A stretch of DNA of 64,000 nucleotides from Pterobdella sp. o SKG-2022 (lineage: Eukaryota > Annelida > Clitellata > Hirudinida > Piscicolidae): positions 14,282,776 through 14,346,775 of the forward strand of contig OZ038320.1 in the NCBI GenBank assembly GCA_964035795.1, in the 5' to 3' direction. The notes beneath the pieces were generated by a model. That model was not told the DNA's origin. It made no database searches and saw nothing but the letters and a program-made list of their open reading frames with translations. This document shows, piece after piece, positions 28,653 to 41,300 of this stretch. Numbering within the stretch: the first letter of the stretch is position 1; each line of letters begins with the position of its first letter. The position numbers and the translations under genes were made by a program.

Positions 28653-30849
28653 TGAATCAGAGTTATGTACTTGATATAATCAGTTTATAAGTATGAAAAT
28701 TTTGAAAAATCGAAAAAAAGTTTCCAAAATTTTTATTTTTGTATACCATTTCAATTTTAGAACTAAAAATTGAAAATAAATTTCTATTGAAAAAAATTGT
28801 TATTGCTTTATGTCGCTTGTGCCAGTCTCCCCTACAAGGGACACCCACGTAACTTTGTAAAAAATTGGTCTAAAATTTTTTTTTCATGTTACCATATTTG
28901 TGAATAATTTTTTTAAAAAGGTTTTGAAATTTAAAAAAAATTGACGAGTAAACAAGAATCTGGGCGTCAATGTGCTTCATTTTAGCTAAAAAAAAACAAA
29001 TAGAAATATTACAGAAAAAAATATTGTCACTGAATGAAAGCACTGAGCCATATTTCCCTGATCCAGAAAAGATGGCAAATAATTATTTAATAAGCGCTTA
29101 GAAAAATTTGGTAATGTCACTGTGGAAACAGGTTCCAAAATGAAAACCTTTTTTAGAACGTCAATAGATTTCGATGTAAACGATCTCAAATTTCTTTGAC
29201 CTGCCAAAAGAGTTTTACATTTTTAAACAGTTTTTTATATTATAATACTCTACGCTCAAGAAACGAAAAAAGAGTTAATCGGGGTTTTCTAAAACAAGGA
29301 CTCTACAAGCTGCTACATTGTTCCGATCGGTAACAAAGCATCCGTGCTTTAATGCTCATAAAACCATCAAAAAGTTTGTTCTTGATAAGAACGGACAGAT
29401 GGAAGGCTAGAAGCTAGACTAAATAGTAGTTACTGGTATTTCAGCTTGGGCATTTGACAAAGAACTAACAAATTTTTTCCTATAAAGACGCAATAAAAAG
29501 AACGATGGTAAACACTTATTAATGCGTTTGAAGGTTTTTTTTGAAAACTTATAGGAATTTTGTAAGCCGCAGAAAAGTCACTAGCATAAAAAAATTTTGA
29601 ACTAAAAAATAAAGACCAGGATTGGTTTTTACAATGTGAGAACAATGTTCGAAGTAGAAAGAATGGCAAAGATCACTGCAGAAATAAAGAAACAAATTTT
29701 TTATTCAAAGTGAGTCTAACAAGTTTTGGAAAAATTAATTAATTGTGGCTTGAAATGTTTTTATTCTAGCTTAACTAAACTAGCCTATTAACAAAAAAAC
29801 ACTTTTATCAGTTGAACTCACATTATCAAGTATACAAACTGTATGTGAGTTCAACTTACGAAAAGCTTCGTATTATTATTCAGTTAATAAAAGTGTTTGA
29901 TAAAATTGTTTTTATTATTTTAGTTTATAAAAGAAAAGCAGTTTGTAACTACAGGCGCTAAGTTTGATGCAGTTTTATGTTTATACTCAAAACAGAAATT
30001 TAGATTGCAAAAATAATATAAATTGTAAGCATTTCCAAAAAAAAACACATTTTCTCTAAAAAAACTTAAATAGAAATAGTGTTAATACGGCATGAAAATC
30101 CATAAGAAACGATTTTATTGATCGTAGTTATCAGTCAATAAAGCTTTTGGAAACCACTACATTGGGCACGCATGTAAGATATAAGCACAAAAGAAATCGT
30201 TATTTTAAAATGCCTTTATGGTGTCTTTTTTTATATATGAAAAGTTTTTAAAAGTTGAAAACAGCTTTTAAATTTCAGCTTATGACAATGCGTTATTTTG
30301 ACCTTACTCAAAGGTGTTTTAAAACTTATATGCCATTTTTAGCTATTCATGCAAAATGTGTTGGAGTGCATCTTAGGCATCGTTGACGTTCATTTACTGA
30401 TCGCACATACTTCACCATTGTAAATAAGACTTGGAATCATATCTTTAATATATTAATAATTCTAAAACTGACTGATGACTATTTGGAATTTTTTCGAGAG
30501 ATTTTCAATGGAAAGGAACATGTACTTCATATAAGTGCAAATACTATAATGATGTTTATTTTGTGGACAAATTCTTAAAATATTACAAATTTACATTGGA
30601 GAAAACATATTTTTATATACTAAAAAGATATTTTTAAAATTCAGTCTGGAAGAGTGATATTAGTCAATTGTGATGAGAGTACATGATCGAAAAAGTTCTT
30701 TCCTAAAAATCTTATGACTGAATGAAATGAAATTTAAGAGAAAAAAAACAGTAACTAATAATTAGTCACTGAGAAAGAAAACATTAAACCAAAAAAATTA
30801 TTTATAAATTATATTGAAGGTAAGGAAACCAAAGCAAACAAAGCATTGG
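28653..30849. other. intergenic, AT-rich, with small repeat relics
   Basis: No host exon seen. At about 29853-29885 a TGAACTCACAT / ATGTGAGTTCA inverted pair is followed by the TTACGAAAAGCTTCG block of the palindromic family. At about 29930-30000 there is a short relic of the dispersed repeat also found at 33510, 50150 and 58550 (GAAAAGCAGT, then AGGCGCTAAG). The remainder shows nothing I can name. Confidence 0.55.
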
Positions 30850-33800
30850 TCATTGAAGGGCAATAAGATTTTTAATAGCACTCTCGGTCTCATCTTCATC
30901 GCCCTCCACCCTACCTTGCGTGTTGTAATCTTGATTCGAAGAAAACATATCGTCCATGAAGCTGAACTGATCGTCACCGAATATATTATATTGCTGCGTG
31001 TCCATCGTACCATTGGTGCTTTGGTTTGATAAAAGATTTGCTACAGCTAAATCTTCTTCGCTTAAGTTATTAGTTGTATCGATATTGATTTTTAAACTTT
31101 CTTTTGAAATTTTTAACTTGAATAAGCCTCTATCATTATCGACAGAGCCATTCAACTCTGAGTTGTCACAGGGTTGTTCGTTGGAAACATTTTTGCTGTC
31201 ATGTCTTTGAAATATCTCTTTGACAACTATTTTCTTATCTTTGTGCTTCTTTTTACTGGGTTTAAAACTACTTTCAATTTTTTCTGACAGGATATCCTTA
31301 TTTTTTTTAACAAACACTTCATGCTCATCATTACTGGCGATTGAATCGTTCTCATTATCATTATAAGTTCTATCATCATACTCATCATCAGAATTTGTTT
31401 TTAATATACTATTACTATAAAGCTCGTCATTTTTATATGAATTATGATTTAACTTTAACCTTATTTTGCTTTTGAAATCTTTCCCTCCTATTACTTTGTT
31501 CTTTTTGTAAACATCCAAAAGACCATCACACCCAGCTTCGTCGCCATTCTTCATCTCACTCCCATGCTCGTCGTCTTCAACATCAGATATCTTACTTCTA
31601 ACAATTTTTATAGTTGGTATCTTTTCAATTGAACGTTTTTTATGCTTTCCGATCCTTATAACTAAGGAGTTAAGCCCGTTTTTAGCTTCTTCTCCGTTAT
31701 TTTCGGTATGCTCTCCATTATCGTCCTTAGCATGGGTTATATTTCTTTTATTTGATATGCGTATACTGTCTTTATTGTATTTATTAAACGTTGTTGTGTA
31801 TGTTCTTTTTAAGCATACCTCACTATTGTTAAAAGGATCTTTAACCAAGTTACTTTTAGTTTTTCCATTGAAATTACAAGGTTCATCTTCATTTAATCCT
31901 TTATCGTTGTTTAAGCCATTTGATTTGCTGTGGTTTGTTGTATTTTTGTGTTTATTGAATATTTTAGCTAAAATTCCTACTTTTTTCTGTTTTAAATTTA
32001 TTTCTTTTTCGTTAATTTCTTGGCATAATTTATTATCTACTTCATCCTCAACTGGGGAATCTTCCTTCTTTTTTACATTACCCATAACGTTATGAAGTTT
32101 TTGTTTTGTCAGATCCCTTTTTATATCCTTAATATTCTGTTTCAATCTTTTATCTTTAATGCGGAGATTTGTGAATTTTTTGTCAGTACAAACGTTTTTA
32201 AACGTATCTTCCGACTTTGAATCTCTTATCTCATGCTGGCTTGCATCATGATTGACATTATTAGCTTTGCCTCTTTCTTTATCATCATCACTGTACTCGA
32301 CATCACCAACGTTTGCTTTCAAAGGATTATTCTTGTCCGAACAATCAGTTTTATCGCGTGTCTGATTTTCGGTGCTCATTTTATCACTCTTTCTTCTTTT
32401 TGTTTCGATCGTATTTACTCTCACAATATTCTCTGTTACTTCATCTCCTAACGAGTCGATTATATGTGCATATTTGAGTTTGTCTTCGTCGTTCAAAGAA
32501 GGCCTTGGTCGGAATTTTTCTGAAAATGATGAATATATTTAAAAAAAAAAACATCAAATTTATGATTTTTTAACAGAAAATTAGTATTAAATGCTTTACC
32601 AATTTTATAAAAGAGATCTAAGATTAAATACTAAACTGACAAAGAATGGGAACCAAAGCATAACGGAAAAACGTCTTACCGTTATTAAGAACAGCTTGCC
32701 TCTCCTTCTTCAGGCGGTCTCTCTCGTGCAACACAAACAACCTTCCCATCATCACTTCTTCCGAAGCATCCACGTGTTTCTGGCGTGTTCGTCCATCATT
32801 ATTATGTGACTTAATCAGAGGGTTTTAATATTCTGAATGTAATAGAAATCTCAGCTGTAGGATAATTATTCATATTATTTTATAAATAGTAACTATGTTG
32901 AAATTATTCATTATTATTCATATTAAATTATACTGCTGAGGCATCCCAGTAGCTGGGATATACAGCAATCAGCTAATACACTTCCTCCACTCAGCTCTAT
33001 TAAACAGGTCCGCATTTTCCAGGCCATAGGATTCCATATCCTTTTCAACACAACTCAACCAAGTTTTTGCTGGTCTACCATGAGAACGACCTCCAGGCAG
33101 AGGAAGTTCGAGCACGTCTTTGATACACATGGACGAACGTCTCACGTGACCATACCAACGAAGACGACGGCTCTGTAGCAGTACCTTTATGTCTGGAACT
33201 TTGAGTTTTGTGAGAAAGACTAATGATGAAATTCTGTCCTTCGGCATAACGCCACATATCCAGCGGATCATGGACCTATCTTTGCGCTGTAGCCTTTGCA
33301 AAACAACAATTGTCGAGACCCAGTTTTCACTGCCATATAACATGGCAGAACGCACACGAGATTCCAAGGTGATGTGCTTAGAGGTCAATATTGGCAACAG
33401 TTTTTTAAATTTCTCCCAGGCAACTGAACATCTGGTGATAACTGCCTACTCACAACCTTCACCTGCACACAACATATCACCAAGGTAGCAAAACATTGGT
33501 TCTACATCCATTATGGCATCACCAACATGAAATTATCGGAAACCAAGAACCGCCATTCCTACACCTGGGCAGTCTGCCTTGCCATTGTCAAAAGTAATGA
33601 CCATCTGCCAAGCCAAATGACAACGATATCAGAATATCAGTTTCTTATACAAGAAAGCAGTTTCAATTTGGAGACGCTATCTTCAGTGCAGTTTAACATC
33701 ACGCCAAAAACGAAAACAAAGAAATATAAAAGTAAAATAAAATTTTAAAAATAAAATAAAAAAGAAGTTTTTATTAAATAAAAGAAAAAATAATCAAATT

Positions 33801-36800
33801 TTTATATATTAAAACGAGTTTTGGATTAAGAATCGAACCATGATGAAAATATCCTTAAATTTGAAGAGGACAGACGAGCTCAGTTGAAATCATATTTATC
33901 GGAATCGGACACAGAATATTTAGAATCCAAACCAATACTCTACATTCGAAACTTCGTAATATTACAGGTAAACGTGAAATTTTTAAAACTTATTCGGGGT
34001 TTCGTTAATTGCATAACCCTAAAAAATAATTGAAGTGGAACGTAATAAACATGAACCATAGACTTGACGAGTAGAAGCTTTTGGAACTTTTTCAGCATTG
34101 CGTTGTGTCTGTCTAGCTGTCTTTGACACATCACTTCAAACTTCTCTTCAGCTGAAGCAATGTTTAATAATGTATGTAGTTAATTATTATCATTATTAAT
34201 TATTAAATTAATAGAATATTAGCTCAAAAAGTGTTTTTTAAGTGCCCTCTAAGTTAGCAAATTCAGCCATATACAGAATCATTGTATTAGATCCAGCAGC
34301 TCCCCTTAGTCAAAAAGCTCACCAAATTCTTTACATGTCTCTAACCTATGAAGCCATTTAACTCTATCTTGAACCATAAAAAAAATTATTTTATTATCAC
34401 CTTTTTGCACGTCGTCATCGTCATCAGTCCCGCAAGCCATCACGTGGTAAGGAACCAAACACCTCACAGTGTCCCGAAGGGTCTCAAACCTGCTCATATG
34501 ACATTGGTGTCAGCACAATAATGATGCAGACGATCGTTATTATAATATGATATCACACTAAGGTCTAACTCAGCTATATTCATAGTAAACTTTTATTATT
34601 TCAAATATTGATCCTATAGCAACAGAAACAGTAATTGAATGTTTTGTAAGTATTAAAACATGAAACTCATAATCGTCAATACTTTTTGTCAAAACCAATG
34701 AATTTTTTAAATTATAAGTATTTAAAACGCATAAAGAACAATTCCAAAAAGTTAGCTGCTAGATAAGAGATGCGTTACTTGGTGTGAAGCTCAGGGAAAG
34801 TGGCAGACCTTTGATCTTTTAGTAGATGACGCTCGAGTCTGTCATTAATATTTGTACTTTTATATTGACTGAAAATATTGCATTTTTGTTTTAGTGAAGA
34901 ACCTCAACTTCACCACTCAATTCAATTAATGGCATTAAATTTTGGCGATTGATGTTGTGATGTCTGCTCATGAGTGTCAAGCTGTTAATAATGCTTGTCA
35001 TACAAACATATATGAAGTGAATATGTTTTTAAAACAAAATAAAATATCAAAAATTATTGAGCAATGAAGTTTTGCATTTAGAAGTACCAAGCTTTTCTAG
35101 AATATTATAACACCTTCACTTACGACAAAGTATGTTTGTCAATTATTTTTTGCATATATAAGGTGGTAATTATGCAATTTGCTTAATATATTTTCAAAAA
35201 AGCAACATAAGCCACTTTCTCCCACACGGGAAAGTGGAAAACAACATTTGATAATGAAAGAAATTGGCAATTTTTAGGAAAAACAAGCCATACATCTAAA
35301 GAATCTATCGATTGCTTTCAAAGAGACCCAAAACGTCTCAAAAATCCAATAATAGTCTATGAAATTCAGCGAGCTATTAAAAAACTAAAAACAGTAAGGT
35401 CCAGAGCATGACATCACAGAAGAGATGATGAAAGCTTGTACAAGCCATTGCTCCAAAACTACAAGGGCTTTTTAATAAAATATTCACAACTCACACAATA
35501 CCAGCAGAAATTAATAGAGGAATACATTTATTCCAATTCCTAAACCAGATTGACAAAGAAAAGTAGAAAAATTACGACTCATTACTCTCCTCACATCCTC
35601 AAGAAAAATATTTTCTATTCTTCTCCTTGAAAGAATAAAAAGCAAAATAGAAAGAACTTTAACCCCGTTTCAATCAGCATACACAGAAAATAAATCAACT
35701 GCCGTTAACGTGTTCGTTATGAAGACACTAGAAAGCCAATGTGATGACTTCAAGAGGAAAAACCACGTTCTTTCTATCGATATATCCAAAGTATTCAACA
35801 CGATCTGGAGAAGAGTTTCTCCAGATCTTGAAAAAATACTTAAATAATGAAGAGATTTGGATGGCGCGTTACCACATGGCTTCCACTACATCGTGTGTGA
35901 AGATTGGTGACAGCTATGAAGAAAAACTGAAAACCAAAATTGGTACACCTCACATCCTAAGACGACCAATGTCAACAGAACTTGAAAATGCCTTGGATGA
36001 AAAAAGGAAAAAAGAACGTCTACGAAAAAACATGGCAAGCATCATCAAGAACAATCTGAATAAAAGAGAACTCATGCTTGAAAGAAACGGAAAATCTGGC
36101 TCAAAACAGAGAAGACTGGAGAAACAAAACTTCTGTTCCAAACTATATGCTAAAGTTTTTCCCAAGATGAGAGAATTGAAAAACTCAGTTCACTTGTGAT
36201 AAGATTAATTAGAATTAGAAGTAGTAATGCATGCCATACCAATGATATACAATGTAGGGTGCTTGAAACACAAACAAGATGTTGATCAATATTGAGTACT
36301 GACACAATACAACATTTCAAAGCTACCCAAAAGTTATATACATGCATTTGCACTTCAATTTCAAGTTTTTTTTCCTTAAAACTTCATGAAGGAATTTGGA
36401 ATAGGCTTCAATGATGTTTTTGAAATGCATAACTCTACATGTGAAAAATTTATAAATAATCTAACACAAGAAATTAATGTTGTGATTTGAATAAAATGAA
36501 TCATACTTTTGTTGTCTAGTTTGATCAGTGTTGTTTACAGAGCTTTTTAAGGTCTGTTGTAAAAAAATGAATTCAAAAATAAATTAAGACAAAAAATAAT
36601 GAATTTAACAATAATAAAATATAATAATACCAAATATACAGCATAAGTACCATTTTTGACGTAGGCAATAAAAGATCAAGTGATTTTACAGTTGTTCGTG
36701 GTGTTGATGTGATGATAGAGCTAGGTATTGTTGTAGAGGTAGTTGAGCAAATGTTTATGAGAGGTGTATGTAACGTTGGTGGTTGTGTTGCACTGGTGGT

Positions 36801-37613
36801 TACAAGGGATTGTTTTGAAGGTGTTTGCAATATTATTTTATGCTGTTGCTTCTGACTCAAAGTGATTTTCTGTTGGTCAAGTTGCTGTTGCAAAATTTTT
36901 AATTGTTGAGATTGAAGGATGTTTTGGTTTGGTTGTTGTAGGATATTTTGGTTGGGTTGTTGAGGGATTAGATTTTGCTGATTCTTATTAACTTTGAATA
37001 TTTGGTTGCCTAATTGAATTAAAAAATAATCATCAGTGTTATTATTAGAACTAAGTGTATTATCACAATTTTTTTTTATTGGTAAATTGACATGATTTTG
37101 TGTCATATTAACAATTTGCTGCTTGAAAGGTTGTTGTAAAAGTATATTCTGAGTAGGCTGTATAATAACTTTTGGTTGTTGAGATTGCAATATTAATTGT
37201 TGTGGCATCGAAATTTGGTTAAATTGTTGCTGTGGTTGCTGTAGAGTGATATGCATGGATTGTAGTTGGTTATTTTTGTTATTATTTTGTACATAAAGAG
37301 GCCTTAGTGTTGGTAGTTTTAGAAATGAAATAGTTTGTTGTTGAGAATTTAATGAATTTTGAACAGGTTTTTGTAGCTGTTGTTGCAATAATTCTTTCAA
37401 CTTATTTTGTTGTGTGATTAGATTATCATTTGTATCACTGATGTTACCTTCTAGGATGCTCTCATTTGTGACATTTAAACTAGTCTCATCAGATCTTGCC
37501 TCTTTTGAATTATTTTGACCATTGTTATTATTGTTGCTACTATTACTATGCATCCATTCATCTAACTCTTCCAAAAGATTAAGATTATTGTTTTGCTCTA
37601 TTGGTTCAGTCAA
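30850..37613 (-). CDS. BICRA/BICRAL-type GLTSCR1-domain protein (non-canonical BAF subunit)
   Basis: Defining subunit of the non-canonical BAF (GBAF) remodeller; the GLTSCR1 domain binds the complex core. Minus-strand exons: Gln/Asn-rich exon about 37613-36651, then 34868-34779, 34489-34401, 34151-34057, 32809-32680, 32519-30850. The conserved domain reads LLKDQRSATFPELHTKFETL, VRCLVPYHV, EEKFEVMCQRQLDRHNAMLK and ASEEVMMGRLFVLHERDRL, in the same order and spacing as vertebrate BICRA. The last exon (about 556 codons) is a Lys/Asp/Asn-rich low-complexity region ending ESAIKNLIALQ, matching the vertebrate terminus of the type SAIDSILNLQ. The Q-rich exon suits the family's N-terminal half, but its donor does not match the phase of 34868, so at least one exon is missing or mis-set. 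An exon candidate with WDDFLTDLPNEVIQ lies at about 37731-37681. LINE fragments lie in two introns. Confidence 0.85.
32930..33500 (-). mobile_element. LINE 3' fragment (family F) in a BICRA-like intron
   Basis: The minus strand encodes an intact 142-residue tail of a non-LTR reverse transcriptase (SAMLYGSENWV, MIRWICGVM, RLRWYGHVRRSS, DMESYGLENAD), followed by a short 3' end in which CCCAGCTACTGGGA can fold back, then AT-rich sequence. The same 3' end is at about 58436-58495. It is in sense with the host gene, between exons 32809-32680 and 34151-34057. Confidence 0.8.
33505..33765. repeat. dispersed repeat R, copy 1
   Basis: Contains GCCAAGCCAAATGACAACGA and GACGCTATCTTCAGTGCAGT, both nearly exact at 58640-58770; weaker matches are at about 50150-50390 and 29930-30000. 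It abuts the upstream end of the family F LINE. The same pairing (R next to the LINE 3' end) occurs at 58436-58800 with the reverse transcriptase part missing. Confidence 0.75.
35200..36190 (+). mobile_element. LINE fragment (family G), reverse transcriptase core, antisense in BICRA-like intron
   Basis: In shifting frames the plus strand reads VYEIQRAIKKLKT, IPIPKPD, KVEKLRLITLLTSSRKIFS, QSAYTENKSTAVNVFVMKTL and SIDISKVFNTIW, the order expected for the fingers and palm of a non-LTR reverse transcriptase up to the first catalytic Asp. A 152-residue frame (35741-36199) continues it but becomes Lys/Arg-rich and loses similarity. Several stops; inactive. Confidence 0.8.
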
Positions 37614-37739
37614 TAACTGTGAAATTCAATATAATAATAAACAAAATACTTATGTTTTTTCAAATTATTTAGAATGAAACGTTAGAGTTTGAATCACTTC
37701 ATTTGGTAGATCTGTTAAGAAATCATCCCACCTGTTATG

Positions 37740-38318
37740 AATTTCGAATAGTTTTAATTTTATCAATTCATTGTTGAAATGGCATAAAGAATAGTATTGG
37801 ATAGGACATAGCATCGTTCATAGAAATTAATATTTCATAAACCTGAAACCATTAATTAGTTTGAAAATTTAATTTTATTTAAAACAACTTACTCTGCCAT
37901 ATTATTGGACTATATTATCCAAATAAAATGATTTAGTACAAAAACATAAAACTAAGCATAAAATTGTATTCGTTTCATTTTTCGATTTTTATAATTCAGA
38001 GATTGCGTTTAAAATTGTTTATTTAAATTTTAATTAAAAGCTGAAGTCTCCCAAATAAGAAATAAATTTGTAAATAAAATATCGTATATCGCACATAAAG
38101 TAACAATAACATTAGGTAGCAATGTAAATAATTTCAAATATTTTTTTAAAATGTAAAACAAGTTTTATTTAATTAAAAAAAATATTGAAATTTTGAAATA
38201 AATTTTCATTAATAACTAATTTATTTTTAATTTTGCAATTTAGTTTTACTTTTAATTCCTTATTATCTTCAAATTTCAATGCAAGTTGGTTTGTTATAAG
38301 ATGAAATTTTGAGATAAG
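37740..38318. other. intergenic between divergent BICRA-like and TBCE genes
   Basis: About 0.6 kb of very AT-rich DNA separates the presumed 5' side of the minus-strand BICRA-like gene from the TBCE start codon on the plus strand. It probably holds both promoters or a shared bidirectional one. I see no distinct TATA or initiator that I would trust in such AT-rich sequence. Confidence 0.4.
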
Positions 38319-41300
38319 ATGTCAAAAGTTTTTTCAAGAAGTAAAAATGATTATTATCAAAACATAAATGAAAATTTAGTTTGTGAAAAATTAACAAAAA
38401 AAGAATGTTCTGAAGACATATATGAAGCATACATAAATCGAAGAGTAACAGTTGGAAATGATATAGGAACCATAAAATATTTTGGAAAATTAGATAATTC
38501 AGATAATTTATGGGTTGGAGTGGATTGGGATGATGAAAAAAGAGGAAAACATGACGGATGCTATAAAGGAATAAGGTACATGTAAAAGACCTATATCTTG
38601 ATGAGATTTTTAATATTTACAATGATACAAAGGTATTTCTATACTAGAAAACCAACTAGTGGCTCTTTTATAAAAGCTGAAAAATGTGAATTCGGTCAAT
38701 CTTTCTTAGCTGCTATTAAGTTTGTTTTTACCATATATAATCATTCAATTTTGTTTGCAAATAATTATTTGAATGCTTATATTTTAAAATGAAATTTTTT
38801 TTCTAAATTTTAGAAATATAATTTTTTCAGAGAAAAATATACCAATCAAGAAAATGAAAATAATAAAAGTAACGAAAACATCTTTATTTGTATTTATTTA
38901 TTTAAAATTTTTTTCATTGAAACTAAATTTTTTGAAAATGCAAGACAAAGAAAATGGAGGTGATGAAGTGGTAATTACCAAAATGTCTAACAAAGAAATT
39001 GTTTTTGTGGGATCCAAACTTGTAGCAAAAAAGCAGTCTAGGTTTACTATCATTCATTACTAGTTCATTCATTCATCATTTCAAGCAAGGTAGATGACCA
39101 ATAACATGTCATATCTCTATGTCTTTCTATAATTGTTTCTTGATCTGCTTTTTTAGGGTTGAAGGTAAACGATTGTTTTTCAATGTTTTTCTAGACTTGA
39201 GTGTTTGAGCTATTCATTTGTATTTGATTCTTTCAGAAATAGAAGGTTGGTTTGTAATTTCTTATAATTCTGTTAGTTTTAGCTGTTCAACTGGTTTTTG
39301 ATTAACTTCATGTAAATCAATGAAGATGAACTAACAAACATACTCATTGATTGCTCAACTTTTAACATTTCAATGAAATACCTGCTTGTAAATTTTGAGT
39401 TTTTTAATTCCAGGTTGCACGTTAGCTCAGCCTTCCAGTCTATAAAAATTTTGTTGCAAATAAATCCCTTCTCTATCCCTTTTCCAAGATCTCTGACCTT
39501 CCTATCTATCTCTCTTTCACTATTTGTTGTCTTGGCTTTCTCATTGATTCTTTCCTTTTTTTAATTTTCATAATCTCTCTGTTGCTTCTTTTTGTTATTT
39601 TCACCTACGTCATATCAGGCAGGTCTCTTCTTATCTCGATGATGCCTCTCTTTAGATTCTTGTCTACTCTCTTGTTCTCACTCGACTTAATTACTGCAAC
39701 TCTTTTTACTTTAATCTTCCTAAATCTACTTTCTACCTTCCAACTAAAGCTTTCAACTCTGCTGCATGCCTGGTCTCACATACTCCTAAATTCTCCCATC
39801 TCTCTATCTTTTGTCGATTCTCACTGGCTACCTCCACTCTCGCTCTTCCTCCAAAATCTGTTCTCATGTATAAAATTTCTCATTCTACTTCGCTTTTCTA
39901 TCTTTCTAACCTCTTACTACCTCCTAAACGTGCCAGCCTATGGTCCTCTACTGGCTCTCAACTCTTCATCATTTCTCTCTCTCTCTCTCATTCTTATGCT
40001 AAAACCACTTTTTCTTTTTTTGATCCACTTTTTTGGAACTCTCTTCCTCCTAATTTTAAATCTTCTTTTTATCCTACTTTTTTAAAAATCTAAAAACCTT
40101 CTTTGAGCAGTTAATAGCAGAGCGCCTCTGAACCATGCGTAAGAGGTGCTATATAAGTCATTCATTATTATTATTATTATTATATTAACATAAAAAATTA
40201 TTAATCTCATGTATTTGACATCAAAAGGATTTTGATTAGTGTTTTATATAGTCACTGGAACATGTTCAGCAGTATAACCTAATGGATAAATTAATATTTT
40301 CACATGCAAACCTCACTTTAATTTTATTCCCTATAATAAATTCAACGTATGCGGTTATTTTTAAAAGTTGTTTTCAAAACATTATATTACAGTCACTTTT
40401 GTGTCATACACCAACTTAAAGTTGCCAAGCACATTTTATATGGTAGTAAAAAAATTAAGTTATTACTATTATTTAAGTCTAAATTCTTTTTATAAATATC
40501 AATTAAAGGCTTGTGAATAAATTTTATTAATTAACAGTTTGAGCTCGTTGAGCCATATCAGTTTAAACCGGTCTAAAGTAGCCACAGCTTTCAATTGGAG
40601 TTCACTTGATCACATAACTCATTCAAAACATCATGAACCTGGATTCAATGATTCTATTCACCAATCAATCACCCTTCCCCGTCTTATTGACCTAGATCTT
40701 TCAAATAATCTTTTGAGTGACTGGGTGGAAATAAAATTAATTGTACAAACTGCATATAATTTGAAAACTCTCAACTTACAACATAATCGTATAACTAAGA
40801 ATGTTGATTTCGGATTAAGTGCCCAAGACCCTAACGATATTGAGAATAAAAGTGATTACATCACAAAAGGTGGATATGAATTTGTGTTTCCTAGCAACAT
40901 CAAAAATGACAAAATGTTTTTTTTGTGTAACATCGTTTCAAATTTTATCAACCAAAATCAACATGGGAATCAAATGCCTACATCAAATCGCCAATCTCAA
41001 ACCACCGACAAAGAACTTTGTATGGAGGATTTCTCTAGTAACTCTTGTAATAACGTTGTCAATAACGACAGCTGTAGTAAATCTTCCTTTCAAACCTTGA
41101 AACTCTCCAGCTTCATCAGCACCACTCTGCAGGAGCTGTGCCTTGATGATATGGCCTTAGAGTGGAGATCATTCCTTTATCTCACTTTCAGTTTCCCATA
41201 TTTAACTACCCTCATTGCTTCTAATAACGATATTCGACATTGCTCTATAGAAGAATATATTTTATGCCTGAGAAGAGTTGTTCCATGCGAAGAAACGGTG

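Noticed and set aside
32969..33397. 142-residue minus-strand frame as an exon of the surrounding gene
   Set aside because: The sequence is a typical non-LTR reverse transcriptase tail; host exons on both sides join in phase without it.
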